A stretch of 64,000 bases of DNA from Phycisphaerae bacterium (GCA_019636475.1 JAHBXN010000003.1:310001-374000); one strand, 5' to 3'; positions 46,303 through 56,236 are shown, counted from the stretch's first letter. Notes: generated by a model from the sequence alone, not told the origin. A program made the numbers and translations.

Positions 46303-47114
46303 TGCCGAAGCGAACTTTGTCCATGTCGAGGAAAAAGGCGCCGCGAAATCCGGAGCCTCCGAGATCCTCGCCTTCGTGCGATGTCAGCGCCATTCGCACG
46401 CGCGCCAATCGTGTGATTTCGCTGTTGAAGCCGCTTTATCCTCGTGCGCAGTGCGCCTTGACGCATGAGTCGCCGTTGCAACTTCTGATTGCGACGATCC
46501 TGTCGGCTCAATGCACGGATGATCGAGTCAACAAAGTGACACCCTCTTTGTTCGCCCGGTACCGCACGGCCGAGCAGTTTGCCGCGGCTGACACCTCCGA
46601 GTTGGAGTCGCTGATCCAATCTACGGGGTTTTTCCGCAACAAGGCCAGAAACATCATCGGCGCGGCGCGGGTTATCTGCGAGCAATTCGGGGGACATGTG
46701 CCGGACACGATGGACGCCCTGCTCAGGCTGCCGGGGGTCGCCCGCAAGACGGCCAACGTCGTGCTCGGCAGCGCTTTTGGAAAGAACGACGGCGTCGTTG
46801 TGGATACACACATCGGGCGACTTTCGCATCGTCTGGGGCTGACCTGGAGATCGAGGGACAGCAAGGACGCTGTGAGAATCGAACGGGATTTGATGGAAGT
46901 GGTACCTCAGGCGGAGTGGACCTACTTCGGACACGCAATGATCCTTCATGGCCGGCGCGTATGCCGTGCGAGAAAGCCGGCATGCGCGGATTGCGTGCTG
47001 AAGGACATCTGCCCTTCGGCGGACCTCGGCGAGTCCAAGCTCTCAGCGGCGGCAAACCGTCGACGCGCGAAAATTGCCTCGAAGGCCGGGCTGTCTAGTG
47101 GGCGACGCGCTTAA
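46302..47114 (+). CDS. nth: Endonuclease III
   Basis: 270 residues including a basic N-terminal extension of about 35. DNA glycosylase/AP lyase for oxidised pyrimidines. Helix-hairpin-helix LPGVARKTANVVL contains catalytic lysine 149, and VVDTHIGRLSHRLGL contains the catalytic aspartate 168. The [4Fe-4S] ligands are in CRARKPACADCVLKDIC. The last gene of the operon begun by the phosphotransferase. The ATG overlaps the DUF4149 stop by one base. Confidence 0.94.
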   Translation: MPKRTLSMSRKKAPRNPEPPRSSPSCDVSAIRTRANRVISLLKPLYPRAQCALTHESPLQLLIATILSAQCTDDRVNKVTPSLFARYRTAEQFAAADTSELESLIQSTGFFRNKARNIIGAARVICEQFGGHVPDTMDALLRLPGVARKTANVVLGSAFGKNDGVVVDTHIGRLSHRLGLTWRSRDSKDAVRIERDLMEVVPQAEWTYFGHAMILHGRRVCRARKPACADCVLKDICPSADLGESKLSAAANRRRAKIASKAGLSSGRRA

Positions 47115-47120
47115 TCGCAA

Positions 47121-48005
47121 TCAGGGCAGGTCCTTGATCGGATTCTCCGGGTAGCAATCCATTCGCCACTGATCGCCGCGAAGCACCCAGTAGTTCGGAT
47201 AATTCGATGACAGATTTGACTGGCCCTTCAAGTAGATGGTTGAAGCATGTCCATCCACGAATGTCACGTTGAATCGTTGCATCTTGGCGTGCCAGCCTTT
47301 GACGGAATAGGTCGGTGCATTCCACTTTGCGACCTCCGCCAGCGTTTCCTCCAGGATTACGGTTTCGGACGCGCTCGGAACGCGCGTCTTGGGCCTTAGG
47401 TAAGGCCCGTAGAAATACTGGCTGAATCCGGACCCGCCTAGAAAATCGATGTGGTTGTTCAGGCGGTAGCTCGTTCCTGCGAGATCGAAGATTTTCTTGT
47501 TGATATATGCCGGTTCGACAAAGAACGGCTCGAAGTCCACGGGAGCATCGGGCACGCCGTTGTCGCCCGGGCATTCATAAATCTGGAGCGACGCGCTCAT
47601 GGCATTGCCGAAGATGTATTTATTGAGAATCCGATTCTCCTGCCGAAAATCCGGATCCCCCATGACATCCATTCCGGTCTTTCCGCCATATTCATACTCG
47701 CCGTCGTAGAGCCAATCGGTCTCGGCCTTGGGATGAACCGGCGAGGTATAGCCGCGTTCGTCGTCCATCGAGTAGGTTTCGAGGGCCTGGCCCAGCGCGC
47801 GCATGTTGGCAAGGCACCGCGTTCGAGTGCCTTCATTGCGACTTGAAGTGAGCGCGGGCAGCAGAATGGCCAGCAGGATCGCGATGATGCCGATGACAAC
47901 CAGCAGTTCAATCAGCGTGAAGGCACGGCATCGCCGGGCAAAAAATGAACGGCTCTCCCGCGCGATCTGCGCAATTCGCGCGCGGCGTGTGCGACATGAT
48001 TGCAT
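47121..48005 (-). CDS. Prepilin-type secreted protein with DUF1559-like features
   Basis: 294 residues. A basic leader is followed by a prepilin peptidase site, [19 protein letters not shown], giving a type IV pilin/type II pseudopilin helix and then a globular domain with a late FVDGHA motif near the C-terminus, as in the DUF1559/H-X9-DG family so abundant in Planctomycetota. These proteins are exported by type II-like systems and form extracellular or periplasmic structures of unknown role. The ATG at 48005 has a GGAG site. It converges on nth. Confidence 0.85.
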   Translation of the reverse strand: MQSCRTRRARIAQIARESRSFFARRCRAFTLIELLVVIGIIAILLAILLPALTSSRNEGTRTRCLANMRALGQALETYSMDDERGYTSPVHPKAETDWLYDGEYEYGGKTGMDVMGDPDFRQENRILNKYIFGNAMSASLQIYECPGDNGVPDAPVDFEPFFVEPAYINKKIFDLAGTSYRLNNHIDFLGGSGFSQYFYGPYLRPKTRVPSASETVILEETLAEVAKWNAPTYSVKGWHAKMQRFNVTFVDGHASTIYLKGQSNLSSNYPNYWVLRGDQWRMDCYPENPIKDLP

Positions 48006-48147
48006 GACCGACCACTCCACCGATTATCGATCCGGACGTGCCCGGGCCCGCACCGGCTGATCGACATCTCCGGTCATTATAACCGGATCTCTCCGCGCCG
48101 CTCGGAAATGTCGTGCCAGTGCAGGTCCAGTCCGATCGCCACGCCCG

Positions 48148-50586
48148 TCAAGGCGCGATCAGGAGATCGACGTAGGCGGCGATGTCCGCGTCATCGAGCG
48201 TGCCCAACGGGGCCGCCAGGTCGGCGCAGTCGCTGTAGTTCGGACTTTGGACGTGAGCATCCGTGAAACCTTGAAGGTCGCTTCCGTCGACGATTCCATC
48301 ACCGTTGAAATCACCCAGGAGCGAAAGCGTGCCCGAATCACTGGCGCTGAGGGGACTACAACCAGCCGTATTGCACGCCTTGACCCAGTAGAAGTACGTG
48401 GAGCCGTAGATGGCGGTTGAATCGTCCATTGTCGTGCCGACAACACCGCTAGCGATCATCGCGGCTGTTCCCGGATTGTTTACCACGTTTCGCCAGATCT
48501 CGTAGTCATCAGCCCCCTCGGATGCGCTCCAGGTCACCTGAATAGACGCACATGATGCGCCATCCTGGGCTGCAACCCCCGTCGGAGCCGGCGGCGGAAC
48601 GATCAACAGCGTCTCAAGGACATCGCCGGTCGCAATCAAGGCAAAGCCCTGAAGACCCTGGGCCACTGTCGTCGCCGAAACCCGAGCGGTCCACTGACCG
48701 ACGGCAGGACCGTTGATATGCACCTGTTCCACGTTGTTCTTCGCATCTCGCGTGCCGCCGGGAATCGAGACGCCGCCGCTGAAGACGTTGCCGCGATAGG
48801 TCGTTGAAATTGGCGAAATGACTTGCAGATCAAGATCATTGACCGATGCATTGCCAGTGCCGGTGCTGGCAGAGGCCGGCGGCTCAGTCCAGACAAGCGT
48901 CACGCGGAGCTGCTCCGAGTTGGAATCAACCTGGAACGTGTATTCAAGCATCTGTCCGGTTGACAGGCCGCTGGCGTTGCGGACATCGTCCAGCACGAGG
49001 AGCTTACGGGTGTCGCCGGGGAAATACAGAGCGTTATCAAGCAGTACGCGGCCCCATCCTTCCTGATTGCTCGGGTAGCCGGCAATGCCGGTCATGTCGA
49101 CCGACGTGTTGATGAGCGTCGCCTTGAGCAACGCTCCGGTCGGCGTAAACGTGTTGGCGGCCGTCGCGACGCCGGTCGGGTAATACCCTTCAGTGAAATA
49201 CTGGCGGACCAGCGCGGCAGCGCCGGCGACCGCGGGTGATGCCATGGATGTGCCGGTCAAGTTGGTTGTACCGCAGCTTCCGGGTGTCGCAGAAGTCGTC
49301 AAGCATCCGGGGGCATAGACCTCCGGCTTGCGGCGGCCGTCCGCGGTGGGTCCCGTGCCGCCGGAACAGTGATTCGCCTGATTCGGCGTATCCTGCGACG
49401 CGCCCACCGCCAGGAGGTTCTTCGCATTTTCCGGATTCTTGAGGGAACTCAGATTGGTAACCGCGAGCATAACGATGTTGTCTTCCTGGGCGTAGACGAA
49501 TGCATCGATCCCACGAGCAAGACCGTCGTAGCTGGTTGTGCCGTCGTTGCCCCAACTGTTCGTGTGCATCCGCGCGCCCTGATTCGCGTGTGTGGTGAGT
49601 GCGGTGTTGACGGACGACTCCGTCAGACTGGGAGTCAGGTTGAACGCGATATTCGCTTCATAGGCGACGCCGCGCGTGTTGTCGTTCACACCGGCGTTGC
49701 CGGCAGCAGTACAGGACACATGCGTGCCATGCTGGTTGTCGATGCCTTCCGACACGTTATAAAAGAGAATCTTGGTGCCGTTCAGCGAACAATGCTGACG
49801 GTCCGCCCGGCCGTCCAGCACGCCGATGATCTGCCCGGCGCCACGAATGCCGGCGTTGTAGACAGGCGTCACATTCAACAAATTGCTCTGGACGATCCAG
49901 CGATTCGAGCTGTTCCGCAGGGTGATTTCCGGGGCGGGCTCGATGTACTGCACCGACGCCAGATTCGCGATCGCGTCGACCTTGTCGCGGGGAATCTCCG
50001 CAACAATCTCGAACCAGTCGGCAAGAGGCTCTGCACGATGGATCATCGCGCCGTCGAGATTCTCCAGCGCTTCGAGCGCTTCGGTCGGATTCGCTCCGGC
50101 AAAGACCGTTACAGTCGTCGGCAGTCGATCGGCAATCGTGATCGCCTGCATTTCGGGTGTTGTGTAAACACGGGAATACAGCTCCGGATCGATTTTCCAC
50201 TCCGGGCGGAACATGCCGACAAAACGGACATATCCGGTTGCACGCAAGTCATCCGCGGCGACTGTTCCGAGCCGAGCGACATAGGCATTCAGCGGGAGAT
50301 AGTCGTAGAGCGCAACCCCCATCCCCTCTAGTTCGGCGCGGCGATCCGCGGTGATCGGGCCGTCGAGCATCAGGACATAGGCCTGTTCCGCGTCGAACAC
50401 CGCGCCCGGATCGTCGAGGAGATTCAGCAAATCGTCCACTGCGACCGCGCCCGTGTTGAAGTAAACAATCCCCGGCTGAAGTTCGGCTTGTGCCCGATTG
50501 ATTTCCTGCGCCGTTGCGGCGGCAGCGCCCGTTAGAATGGTAAAAGTAAAAATAGCCGCGACCCACCCACTCCCCTTGTTGGACAT
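48148..50586 (-). CDS. Secreted S8 (subtilisin-like) peptidase with FN3 and dockerin-like tail
   Basis: 812 residues. A signal peptide ending ATAQ is followed by an inhibitor/propeptide-like region (to about 230), the subtilase domain with IIGVLDGRAD (Asp), HGTHVSCTAA (His) and LTGTSMASPAVAG (Ser), a beta domain, a fibronectin type III-like segment (PAPTGVAAQDG onward), and a C-terminal EF-hand-like DFNGDGIVDGSDLQGF unit as in dockerin-type modules. The first catalytic motif has DGR rather than DTG, otherwise the triad is intact. Degrades extracellular protein or processes surface proteins. A GGGAGG site precedes the ATG. Confidence 0.9.
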   Translation of the reverse strand: MSNKGSGWVAAIFTFTILTGAAAATAQEINRAQAELQPGIVYFNTGAVAVDDLLNLLDDPGAVFDAEQAYVLMLDGPITADRRAELEGMGVALYDYLPLNAYVARLGTVAADDLRATGYVRFVGMFRPEWKIDPELYSRVYTTPEMQAITIADRLPTTVTVFAGANPTEALEALENLDGAMIHRAEPLADWFEIVAEIPRDKVDAIANLASVQYIEPAPEITLRNSSNRWIVQSNLLNVTPVYNAGIRGAGQIIGVLDGRADRQHCSLNGTKILFYNVSEGIDNQHGTHVSCTAAGNAGVNDNTRGVAYEANIAFNLTPSLTESSVNTALTTHANQGARMHTNSWGNDGTTSYDGLARGIDAFVYAQEDNIVMLAVTNLSSLKNPENAKNLLAVGASQDTPNQANHCSGGTGPTADGRRKPEVYAPGCLTTSATPGSCGTTNLTGTSMASPAVAGAAALVRQYFTEGYYPTGVATAANTFTPTGALLKATLINTSVDMTGIAGYPSNQEGWGRVLLDNALYFPGDTRKLLVLDDVRNASGLSTGQMLEYTFQVDSNSEQLRVTLVWTEPPASASTGTGNASVNDLDLQVISPISTTYRGNVFSGGVSIPGGTRDAKNNVEQVHINGPAVGQWTARVSATTVAQGLQGFALIATGDVLETLLIVPPPAPTGVAAQDGASCASIQVTWSASEGADDYEIWRNVVNNPGTAAMIASGVVGTTMDDSTAIYGSTYFYWVKACNTAGCSPLSASDSGTLSLLGDFNGDGIVDGSDLQGFTDAHVQSPNYSDCADLAAPLGTLDDADIAAYVDLLIAP

Positions 50587-50956
50587 CCAATGCCTCCCTG
50601 TCTTGTCTTGATCGTCCCGAGGAATGAACGTCACGGGGGACGAACTAAATTAACCCAGAGCCGATATCAGTATAATCCGGACATCCCCGCGTGCATAACA
50701 AAAAGCCACTCGAAGCCCCAAAAACCGATTTCATGCCGCGTGGATGCACAAAAACCTTATAAACGGTCGTCTTGCGGCCGCTCCGCCTGCTAAATGGTAG
50801 AACGTCGATAAGCCGCGATTATTGCGGACCTGCGAACTCCATCCGTCGGGGAGTCGGCTCCAGGGTTGGTAAGTGCCGTCTAAGCATCAAGATCGACGTA
50901 TAATCCGCCTGTGGCCCAAACTAAACCAGCCTCCCTGAAAACGAAAGTGTGCAGTC
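50587..50956. other. Divergent promoter region between the S8 peptidase and the MORN lipoprotein
   Basis: 370 bases without a gene. Plus-strand TATAAT boxes lie at 50671-50676 and 50899-50904, neither with a good -35 at proper spacing. On the minus strand TATACT at 50669-50674 may be a -10 for the peptidase, again with a poor -35. No longer repeat was found. Confidence 0.4.
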
Positions 50957-51343
50957 ATGAGCAGATCCAGCCTTCTTGCTTCGCTTGTCGGCATCGCACT
51001 GGTCACCATCTCCGGCTGCGCGTCGGGCGACAAGATTATTACCAAAGAGGAAACGTACCCCGACGGCAGGCTGAAGAGCCGCGTCGAATACCGCATTCGC
51101 GACGGCAACGAAGTGCTGTGGGGCAAAGCGATCTACTACTTCGACAACGGCGCCGTCGAGCTTCAGTGCGAGTACGCGAACGGCAAGCGACATGGCAAAT
51201 ACGAGGCATTCCATCCCAACGGAAATCCGAAGGAGTCCGGCGAATTCGCCTTCGGCCTGCGCGAAGGCGAATGGACAGAGTGGGACATCGACGGCGGGAT
51301 GAAGAAGAGAACCTACAAAGCCGGTGAGGAAGTGAAACAGTGA
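50957..51343 (+). CDS. MORN-variant lipoprotein
   Basis: 128 residues. A signal peptide ends in the lipobox TISGC (Cys 21 or so), so the protein is lipid-anchored. The rest has short beta-hairpin repeats of the MORN variant type: YPDGRLKSRVEY, YYFDNGAVELQCEY, ANGKRHGKYEAFHPNGNPK, ending EGEWTEWDIDG. Such repeats are found in toxin-antitoxin or phosphatidylinositol-kinase-like proteins, but here a binding role on the membrane surface is all that can be said. It stands alone between a divergent peptidase gene and a convergent VWA gene. Confidence 0.75.
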   Translation: MSRSSLLASLVGIALVTISGCASGDKIITKEETYPDGRLKSRVEYRIRDGNEVLWGKAIYYFDNGAVELQCEYANGKRHGKYEAFHPNGNPKESGEFAFGLREGEWTEWDIDGGMKKRTYKAGEEVKQ

Positions 51344-51397
51344 AACCGGCTTCTCAGCGATCAAACCGGGTGACCGGCCCATGCCGCACGTCGACGG

Positions 51398-53161
51398 CTA
51401 GCCGACGATAAACCGGCGGCGCTTCAGGTAATCCCAGACGACATATCGATCCAGATCGCGTCCCCCCACGAAGAAGACGCGACCGCTTGTGCTCTCCGCG
51501 AGTCGATTCGCGAATTTCACGTCCTCCTCCGACTGAGCCCAACCGGCCAGAAGGAAGACATTGATCGTGATGCCACTCTCGCGGCATAACAACCCCTCCC
51601 GAAGTGTTTCGGTCTCGGTCCGCGAATGCGGAGGATAGAGCAGATAGAGCCATTCGCCCTCGAAATGGGCGGTGGGGAGCCCGTCCGTGATGAGAATAAT
51701 CTGCCGGTTGGGCGTGTCCTGAACCTGCAGGACCTGCCGGGCAAGCCGCAGACCGTGCTGAATGTTCGTGAAGTGCGGCGGGATATCGCGCTCCGAAATG
51801 TTCGGATCGCTCATATCAGCCTTCAATCGCACCCATGGGTCATGAACCGTCACAGGCCTTGGCAGCAGCAAGGGGACTTCGGAGATGTGCCGCCGCTTCG
51901 GCAGGGTGCAGATTTCAACAAAGTCTACAAAATCACCGGGATATTCGGACCGGATCAGGCCGTGCAACGCAAGCGCCATGCGTTTGACATTGACGTACTG
52001 ACCATTCCATCGCATGGATCCGCTCATGTCCATGCAGAGAACCGTTGCGCACTTGGGCGTATTGCGCGTGACATGAATTTCCATGTCCTTGGACAGAATG
52101 CGCAGCGCGGCTCGGCCAGTGAGCGGGTCGCTCATGCTTTCTCGAATCTGAGCGTTAATGACCGTCTGCACGACATCCAGATTTGCAAGCGAATCACCGA
52201 ATTCGTACGGCTTGGTCCGCTGGGTCTCAACGGCGCCATTGCCTGAAATCTCCACGCGGTGCCGTCCGAACTTCGCGGCTTGAAGATCCGAAAAGATATG
52301 ATCGAGAAGCCTGCCCTGGAACAGTTTGAATGCCTTTGGTGAGATCGTGTACTTACCGCCCTCTTGCTGAAGGCCCTGCTGCCGTGCAAGATGCTCAAGG
52401 AGCGATTGCACCTGCTGCTGCAATTGCTGCATGTCCGAGATCCGTTTCTCATCGACGAATCGCGAAAGTTCATCCAGATCGATCAGGTACACCTTGGCAT
52501 TCTTTGCGGCATCCTTGAGTTGTTCGATCAACCGATCGATCGTTTCCAGTTCTTCCTTGATCTCCAGCGCGGACTCCACGTCCAATTCGTTTCGGCCAGT
52601 GAACGCGTACCTGGCAGCGAGTTGCTCAATTTCGAAATAGTTCCCGAGGTGCCCCATCAATGACATCACCTGTCCCGCGAATTCACCGCGTTCGTCAAGG
52701 CGATACCAGAGTCGTTCAAGTTCGACGATCTGCCGCGAGCGAACCGCCGCATCAAACAACGGTTTCACCGCCTTCGGCGGCCTGGCGCGCCCGACCGCCT
52801 CGTGAAATGCCCGGTCGGCCGCACGCCGGGCGGCGATGGTTTCGTAGGATTCCAGAATCCGGCGTTTGCGTTCCTCAAGAATTGCAAGAAGCGACGCGAT
52901 GCTCGGGCCCAGACCGGCAATCTGGGAAGGATCGATTTCGACAGCTTCGGCGAGTTGCTCCGACGTCAGGTCGGAAAGCGATCCATACTGGAGCAGATGA
53001 TTAAATGCCGGCGTCACAAGGTCCGGCGCCCCGGCGGTCGGCATCGGAAACCGTTGTGGGTCATACCCAAGATAGGTATGGACAATGCCGCCCGGTGATG
53101 GAGACTCGCCGGTGTGAGCCAGCCGATTGTCCGGCTTGCCTTGATGGTCTCGTGTGGACAT
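51398..53161 (-). CDS. VWA-domain protein of unknown function
   Basis: 587 residues, no signal peptide or membrane helix. A mostly helical N-terminal region of some 300 residues (coiled-coil stretch about 195-260, rich in Glu/Gln) precedes a von Willebrand A domain with the metal-ion site DMSGSM and the downstream TDG motif (ITDGLPTAHF). Similar CoxE/YehP-like proteins work with MoxR ATPases as chaperones, but no MoxR gene is nearby. The start at 53161 (MSTRDHQGKP) is chosen over an upstream ATG. It is downstream of the asparaginase gene on the same strand. Confidence 0.8.
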   Translation of the reverse strand: MSTRDHQGKPDNRLAHTGESPSPGGIVHTYLGYDPQRFPMPTAGAPDLVTPAFNHLLQYGSLSDLTSEQLAEAVEIDPSQIAGLGPSIASLLAILEERKRRILESYETIAARRAADRAFHEAVGRARPPKAVKPLFDAAVRSRQIVELERLWYRLDERGEFAGQVMSLMGHLGNYFEIEQLAARYAFTGRNELDVESALEIKEELETIDRLIEQLKDAAKNAKVYLIDLDELSRFVDEKRISDMQQLQQQVQSLLEHLARQQGLQQEGGKYTISPKAFKLFQGRLLDHIFSDLQAAKFGRHRVEISGNGAVETQRTKPYEFGDSLANLDVVQTVINAQIRESMSDPLTGRAALRILSKDMEIHVTRNTPKCATVLCMDMSGSMRWNGQYVNVKRMALALHGLIRSEYPGDFVDFVEICTLPKRRHISEVPLLLPRPVTVHDPWVRLKADMSDPNISERDIPPHFTNIQHGLRLARQVLQVQDTPNRQIILITDGLPTAHFEGEWLYLLYPPHSRTETETLREGLLCRESGITINVFLLAGWAQSEEDVKFANRLAESTSGRVFFVGGRDLDRYVVWDYLKRRRFIVG

Positions 53162-53226
53162 TCGGACAATTGTAGCACACAAGACGATCCCGCTTCCGGC
53201 GCAAGCGGTTTCGGGGCGGCAATCCG

Positions 53227-54357
53227 TCAGTCAACTTCCGTCCCATCCGATTCAAACAGGAATGCGCACGGCTCCACACGCGCGCCCTTCTCGTCATTGA
53301 CCGCAAACTGGGCCCTCGGGCCGGACCACATCGACGCCGACCCGTAGCTACCGTCCTTCGCGACCGCATACAATCGCAGATTGAATGCGGGACGCCCCTG
53401 CTTGCCGCGAAGGCGCGGCTCAGTCCGATCGGCGATCCGTTTCATTACTTCCATGCACGCTTCGCCAGGACTCTTGCCGGACCGCATCAATTCGACCACC
53501 AGAAACGAGGAACAGTTCTGAAGATTGGCCTCGCCCCGACCAGTCGATCCGGCCGCGCCCACGTCGTTATCAACATAAAGCCCCGCACCGATTATGGGAG
53601 AATCACCGACCCGGCCGGGAATCTTGTATGACAGTCCACTGGTGGTCGTGACGCCCGCGATGTCCCCGTTGGAATTCACGGCGCAGCAATTGATAGTGCC
53701 GTAAGTATGACGCCATCGACGTCGACCCACCGCATGAGAACCGGTCTGGGTGTCTGACTCAGGAGAAAGCCAGTCGTCGTTGTCAGAATGGGATTCCCTC
53801 CACTTCAGCCACTCGCGGCGTGATTCCTCGGTAAGAAGGTCTTCCTCCTTGAATCCGTGAGCCCTGGCAAACCTTAAGGCGCCCTCGCCGACAATCAGCA
53901 CATGATCCGTTCGAGTCATCACGAGCTTTGCGACTTTCGACGGATTACGGATTCCACGAAGCGCTGCGACCGCTCCGGCCTTGCGTGTCGGTCCGTGCAT
54001 GACCGAGGAGTCCAACTCAACCACGCCATCTTCATTGGGCAAACCGCCCAGCCCCACCGAAGTGTCGTCGGGATCGTCTTCCACGATGTTGACCCCGGCG
54101 ATCACCGCGTCCAAAGGATCCCCACCGGACTTTAGAATCGCCATCGCCTCTTCGATGCACGAAGCCGGGCGACCTTTCGGCCGATTGTGCCCGTTCATGC
54201 TCGAAATCACGATCGGTCGCGAGCCGCCTCTGTGAGACGCTGCGACAGCTGCCTGAGTCCCGGGTGTTGAATCCAGCGCAAGCAGCGACCCACCGGCAAT
54301 CGCCGCGGCAGTCGTTTGAATGAACGTACGGCGATTGAGATCAGTTCGATCGGGCAT
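53227..54357 (-). CDS. Tat-exported N4-(beta-N-acetylglucosaminyl)-L-asparaginase (aspartylglucosaminidase-type)
   Basis: 376 residues. A twin-arginine signal (NRRTFIQTT then a hydrophobic AAAIAGGSLLAL) sends the folded protein to the periplasm. The Ntn-hydrolase core autocleaves before Thr 221 in HTYGTINCC, which becomes the nucleophile; conserved VGDSPIIGAG and GRGEAN segments surround the active site. The family cleaves asparagine-linked GlcNAc or isoaspartyl/asparagine bonds. It is likely a degrader of glycopeptides. It is divergent from the second ECF sigma gene. Confidence 0.92.
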   Translation of the reverse strand: MPDRTDLNRRTFIQTTAAAIAGGSLLALDSTPGTQAAVAASHRGGSRPIVISSMNGHNRPKGRPASCIEEAMAILKSGGDPLDAVIAGVNIVEDDPDDTSVGLGGLPNEDGVVELDSSVMHGPTRKAGAVAALRGIRNPSKVAKLVMTRTDHVLIVGEGALRFARAHGFKEEDLLTEESRREWLKWRESHSDNDDWLSPESDTQTGSHAVGRRRWRHTYGTINCCAVNSNGDIAGVTTTSGLSYKIPGRVGDSPIIGAGLYVDNDVGAAGSTGRGEANLQNCSSFLVVELMRSGKSPGEACMEVMKRIADRTEPRLRGKQGRPAFNLRLYAVAKDGSYGSASMWSGPRAQFAVNDEKGARVEPCAFLFESDGTEVD

Positions 54358-54689
54358 AACGTTAAAACCTCATAGTTCAGCCCCGCGACGCGAGGCGGGA
54401 AGGCAACGCGTTTCGCGAATTCAGGCGGAATCGGGAATGACGACCGACAGGCGCCTGAACGCGCGCTTGACGGTTCGGCACCGTAATACGCGATTCATAG
54501 CAGAACATGACCGAGACGAACAGCCAGTGTTCCGCCACAATTTGACGAAACACGGTCCGGAAATTGCCGGACGCGGGCGATGGCTGTAAGATACGATCCC
54601 GTTGTGAGTTAGGCACAAAATGAGACCCGCGTCGGGTCGTCGTTCACCAAGTTTTACCTAACGGACGCCCACTTCATGTGTCCTGATCT
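54358..54689. other. Intergenic region with a promoter for the second ECF system
   Basis: 332 bases. Holds the 54564-54592 promoter and a small inverted repeat (GACCC-GC-GTCGGGTC-like) after it in the predicted leader. No convincing gene on either strand; the minus-strand promoter of the asparaginase gene is not clear. Confidence 0.4.
54564..54592 (+). promoter_or_regulatory. Candidate promoter for the second ECF sigma gene
   Basis: TTGCCG, exactly 17 bases, TAAGAT. The start of transcription would be near 54599, about 90 bases upstream of the sigma ATG. ECF genes often have a second, self-recognised promoter, which I could not identify. Confidence 0.5.
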
Positions 54690-55307
54690 ATGAGCGAAGC
54701 GCCGTTGCAGTATGACGCAGAACGCCAGGAAGCTGCACAGCGCGACGCGGATGATGTCGCCAAAACGCTTTCGGGCGACCTGTCGGCCTACGACCGACTG
54801 ATTGAGCGATATCAGCGCCGTGCGGTTGCGGTAAGTTACCGGCTGATCGGCAAAGTGGACGATGCAATGGACGTGGCGCAGGATGCATTCCTGCGAGCGT
54901 TCAAGTCGCTCGCCACGCTGGAACAGGCTGAACGGTTCGGCCCGTGGCTGATGCGAATTGTCAGCAATCTGTCGCTGAATTTTCGACGCTCGCGACGCCC
55001 GACCCTGTCGCTGTCAGCGGGCGACGACGAAGGTGCCCGGGAGGACCTCGATCTGGCAGGACGGCGCGGTACGCATGATCGCCCGGACGATGTGCTACAG
55101 ACCAGCGAGTCAGAGTCCGCGATTACCAGAGCGATCGAGTCCCTTCCGGAGAAGCAGCGTCTGGCGTTGATTCTGTTTGCAATCGAGCAGGTGCCGCAGA
55201 AAGAAGTGGCGGAAATACTTGATTGCACGGTCGAGATGGTGAAATGGAACGTGTTTCAGGCACGTAAGACACTGAAGAAGCTATTGGCGGAGTTGATTGA
55301 GGAATGA
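54690..55307 (+). CDS. ECF-family RNA polymerase sigma factor
   Basis: 205 residues. Region 2 contains DDAMDVAQDAFLRAFKSL and the -10-binding helix; region 4 contains PQKEVAEILDCTVEMVKWNVFQAR. Acidic linker between the domains (SAGDDEGAREDLD). Coupled by an ATGA overlap to the next gene, which has the position and shape of its anti-sigma factor. The likely target is an envelope response, because the following gene is exported. Confidence 0.92.
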   Translation: MSEAPLQYDAERQEAAQRDADDVAKTLSGDLSAYDRLIERYQRRAVAVSYRLIGKVDDAMDVAQDAFLRAFKSLATLEQAERFGPWLMRIVSNLSLNFRRSRRPTLSLSAGDDEGAREDLDLAGRRGTHDRPDDVLQTSESESAITRAIESLPEKQRLALILFAIEQVPQKEVAEILDCTVEMVKWNVFQARKTLKKLLAELIEE

Positions 55308-55972
55308 CTGATCCCCGCGAACATCTTGAGTTTCTCATCGCCCGCGCAACCGATGGCGACCTGACCGGCGAAGAGCGGGAGATCATTTCGAAGGCTGTCG
55401 CAAATGACACCGATCTCGCCGATGAGATTCGCCGGTACGAACGCGTGAACGCGGTGATCGCCAACTGGCGGACAGTTCCGCACGACATGGATTGGGCGGG
55501 CTTTCGGCGCTCGGTGTCGGACGCAGTCACCGACGATGCGATGGCGACCGTCGATGAAACGATTCGCGGCGTGGTGGGTTCGATGCCGCCCGTAGATTGG
55601 GATGCGTTCCGTTCGCGTGTTTCGTCGGCGGTTCGTGCCGAGGCTGTGCAAACGGGCCGGGCGGCTCCGTATCGCATGCAGGCATTTCGACACGCTCGCT
55701 GGCTGGCCCCCCTTGCAGCGGCGGCGGCCATTGCGATCGCGGTGTTTCGCGGAGGTTTCGATCCGCAAGGCGTTGTGCCGACGGGGGTCGATCGAGAACC
55801 GTCCCTGCTCGTTGTTTCGTTGGATGTACCGGAGTCCACCGGGAAAATCGCGGTGATGTTCGACGAATCGCCCGCGCCTGAAATGGTTGCCGAGATCGGC
55901 CCGTCGTCTGCCTTTGTTTCGACCGGCGGCGCCCTTGTGATTGAAGATGTCGACGACGGATACATGTTCTAG
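55304..55972 (+). CDS. Putative anti-sigma factor with one membrane helix
   Basis: 222 residues. A cytoplasmic N-terminal half of about 125 residues is rich in short helices with acidic and arginine residues; a helix near 130-145 (APLAAAAAIAIAVF) crosses the membrane, and a periplasmic tail of some 75 residues contains beta-like segments and ends in an acidic stretch. No HxxxCxxC zinc finger is present, unlike the fused finger of the first system, so it may be of a different anti-sigma class. Assignment rests on gene order and topology. Confidence 0.7.
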   Translation: MTDPREHLEFLIARATDGDLTGEEREIISKAVANDTDLADEIRRYERVNAVIANWRTVPHDMDWAGFRRSVSDAVTDDAMATVDETIRGVVGSMPPVDWDAFRSRVSSAVRAEAVQTGRAAPYRMQAFRHARWLAPLAAAAAIAIAVFRGGFDPQGVVPTGVDREPSLLVVSLDVPESTGKIAVMFDESPAPEMVAEIGPSSAFVSTGGALVIEDVDDGYMF

Positions 55973-56236
55973 CGATTTAACGACTTGATGTGCGTCATCG
56001 GCGCGAGCGCCATGACAGCAGTGCTGCTTTACGGGTCAAATCGACCTGGATGCAGCTTGTGTGCGAATCGGAAGTTTTTGGTGACCTTAACGTCGGTGAC
56101 CTGCGACGCTTGCGGTCCGGTCAACTTGAGTCGATGGAAGCCTCCAACGAGTTCCATTCCGGGCGCGCTCTATCCGAACGCGCTCGCCGGTCTCGTGCGC
56201 GGGGGCTGATTGCATTGGAATCGTGGGTATTTGATC

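Noticed and set aside
55985-56209. Small Cys-containing frame between the anti-sigma and STN genes
   Set aside because: No ribosome-binding site, no homologous feel, and only a short gap to fill; may be leader sequence.
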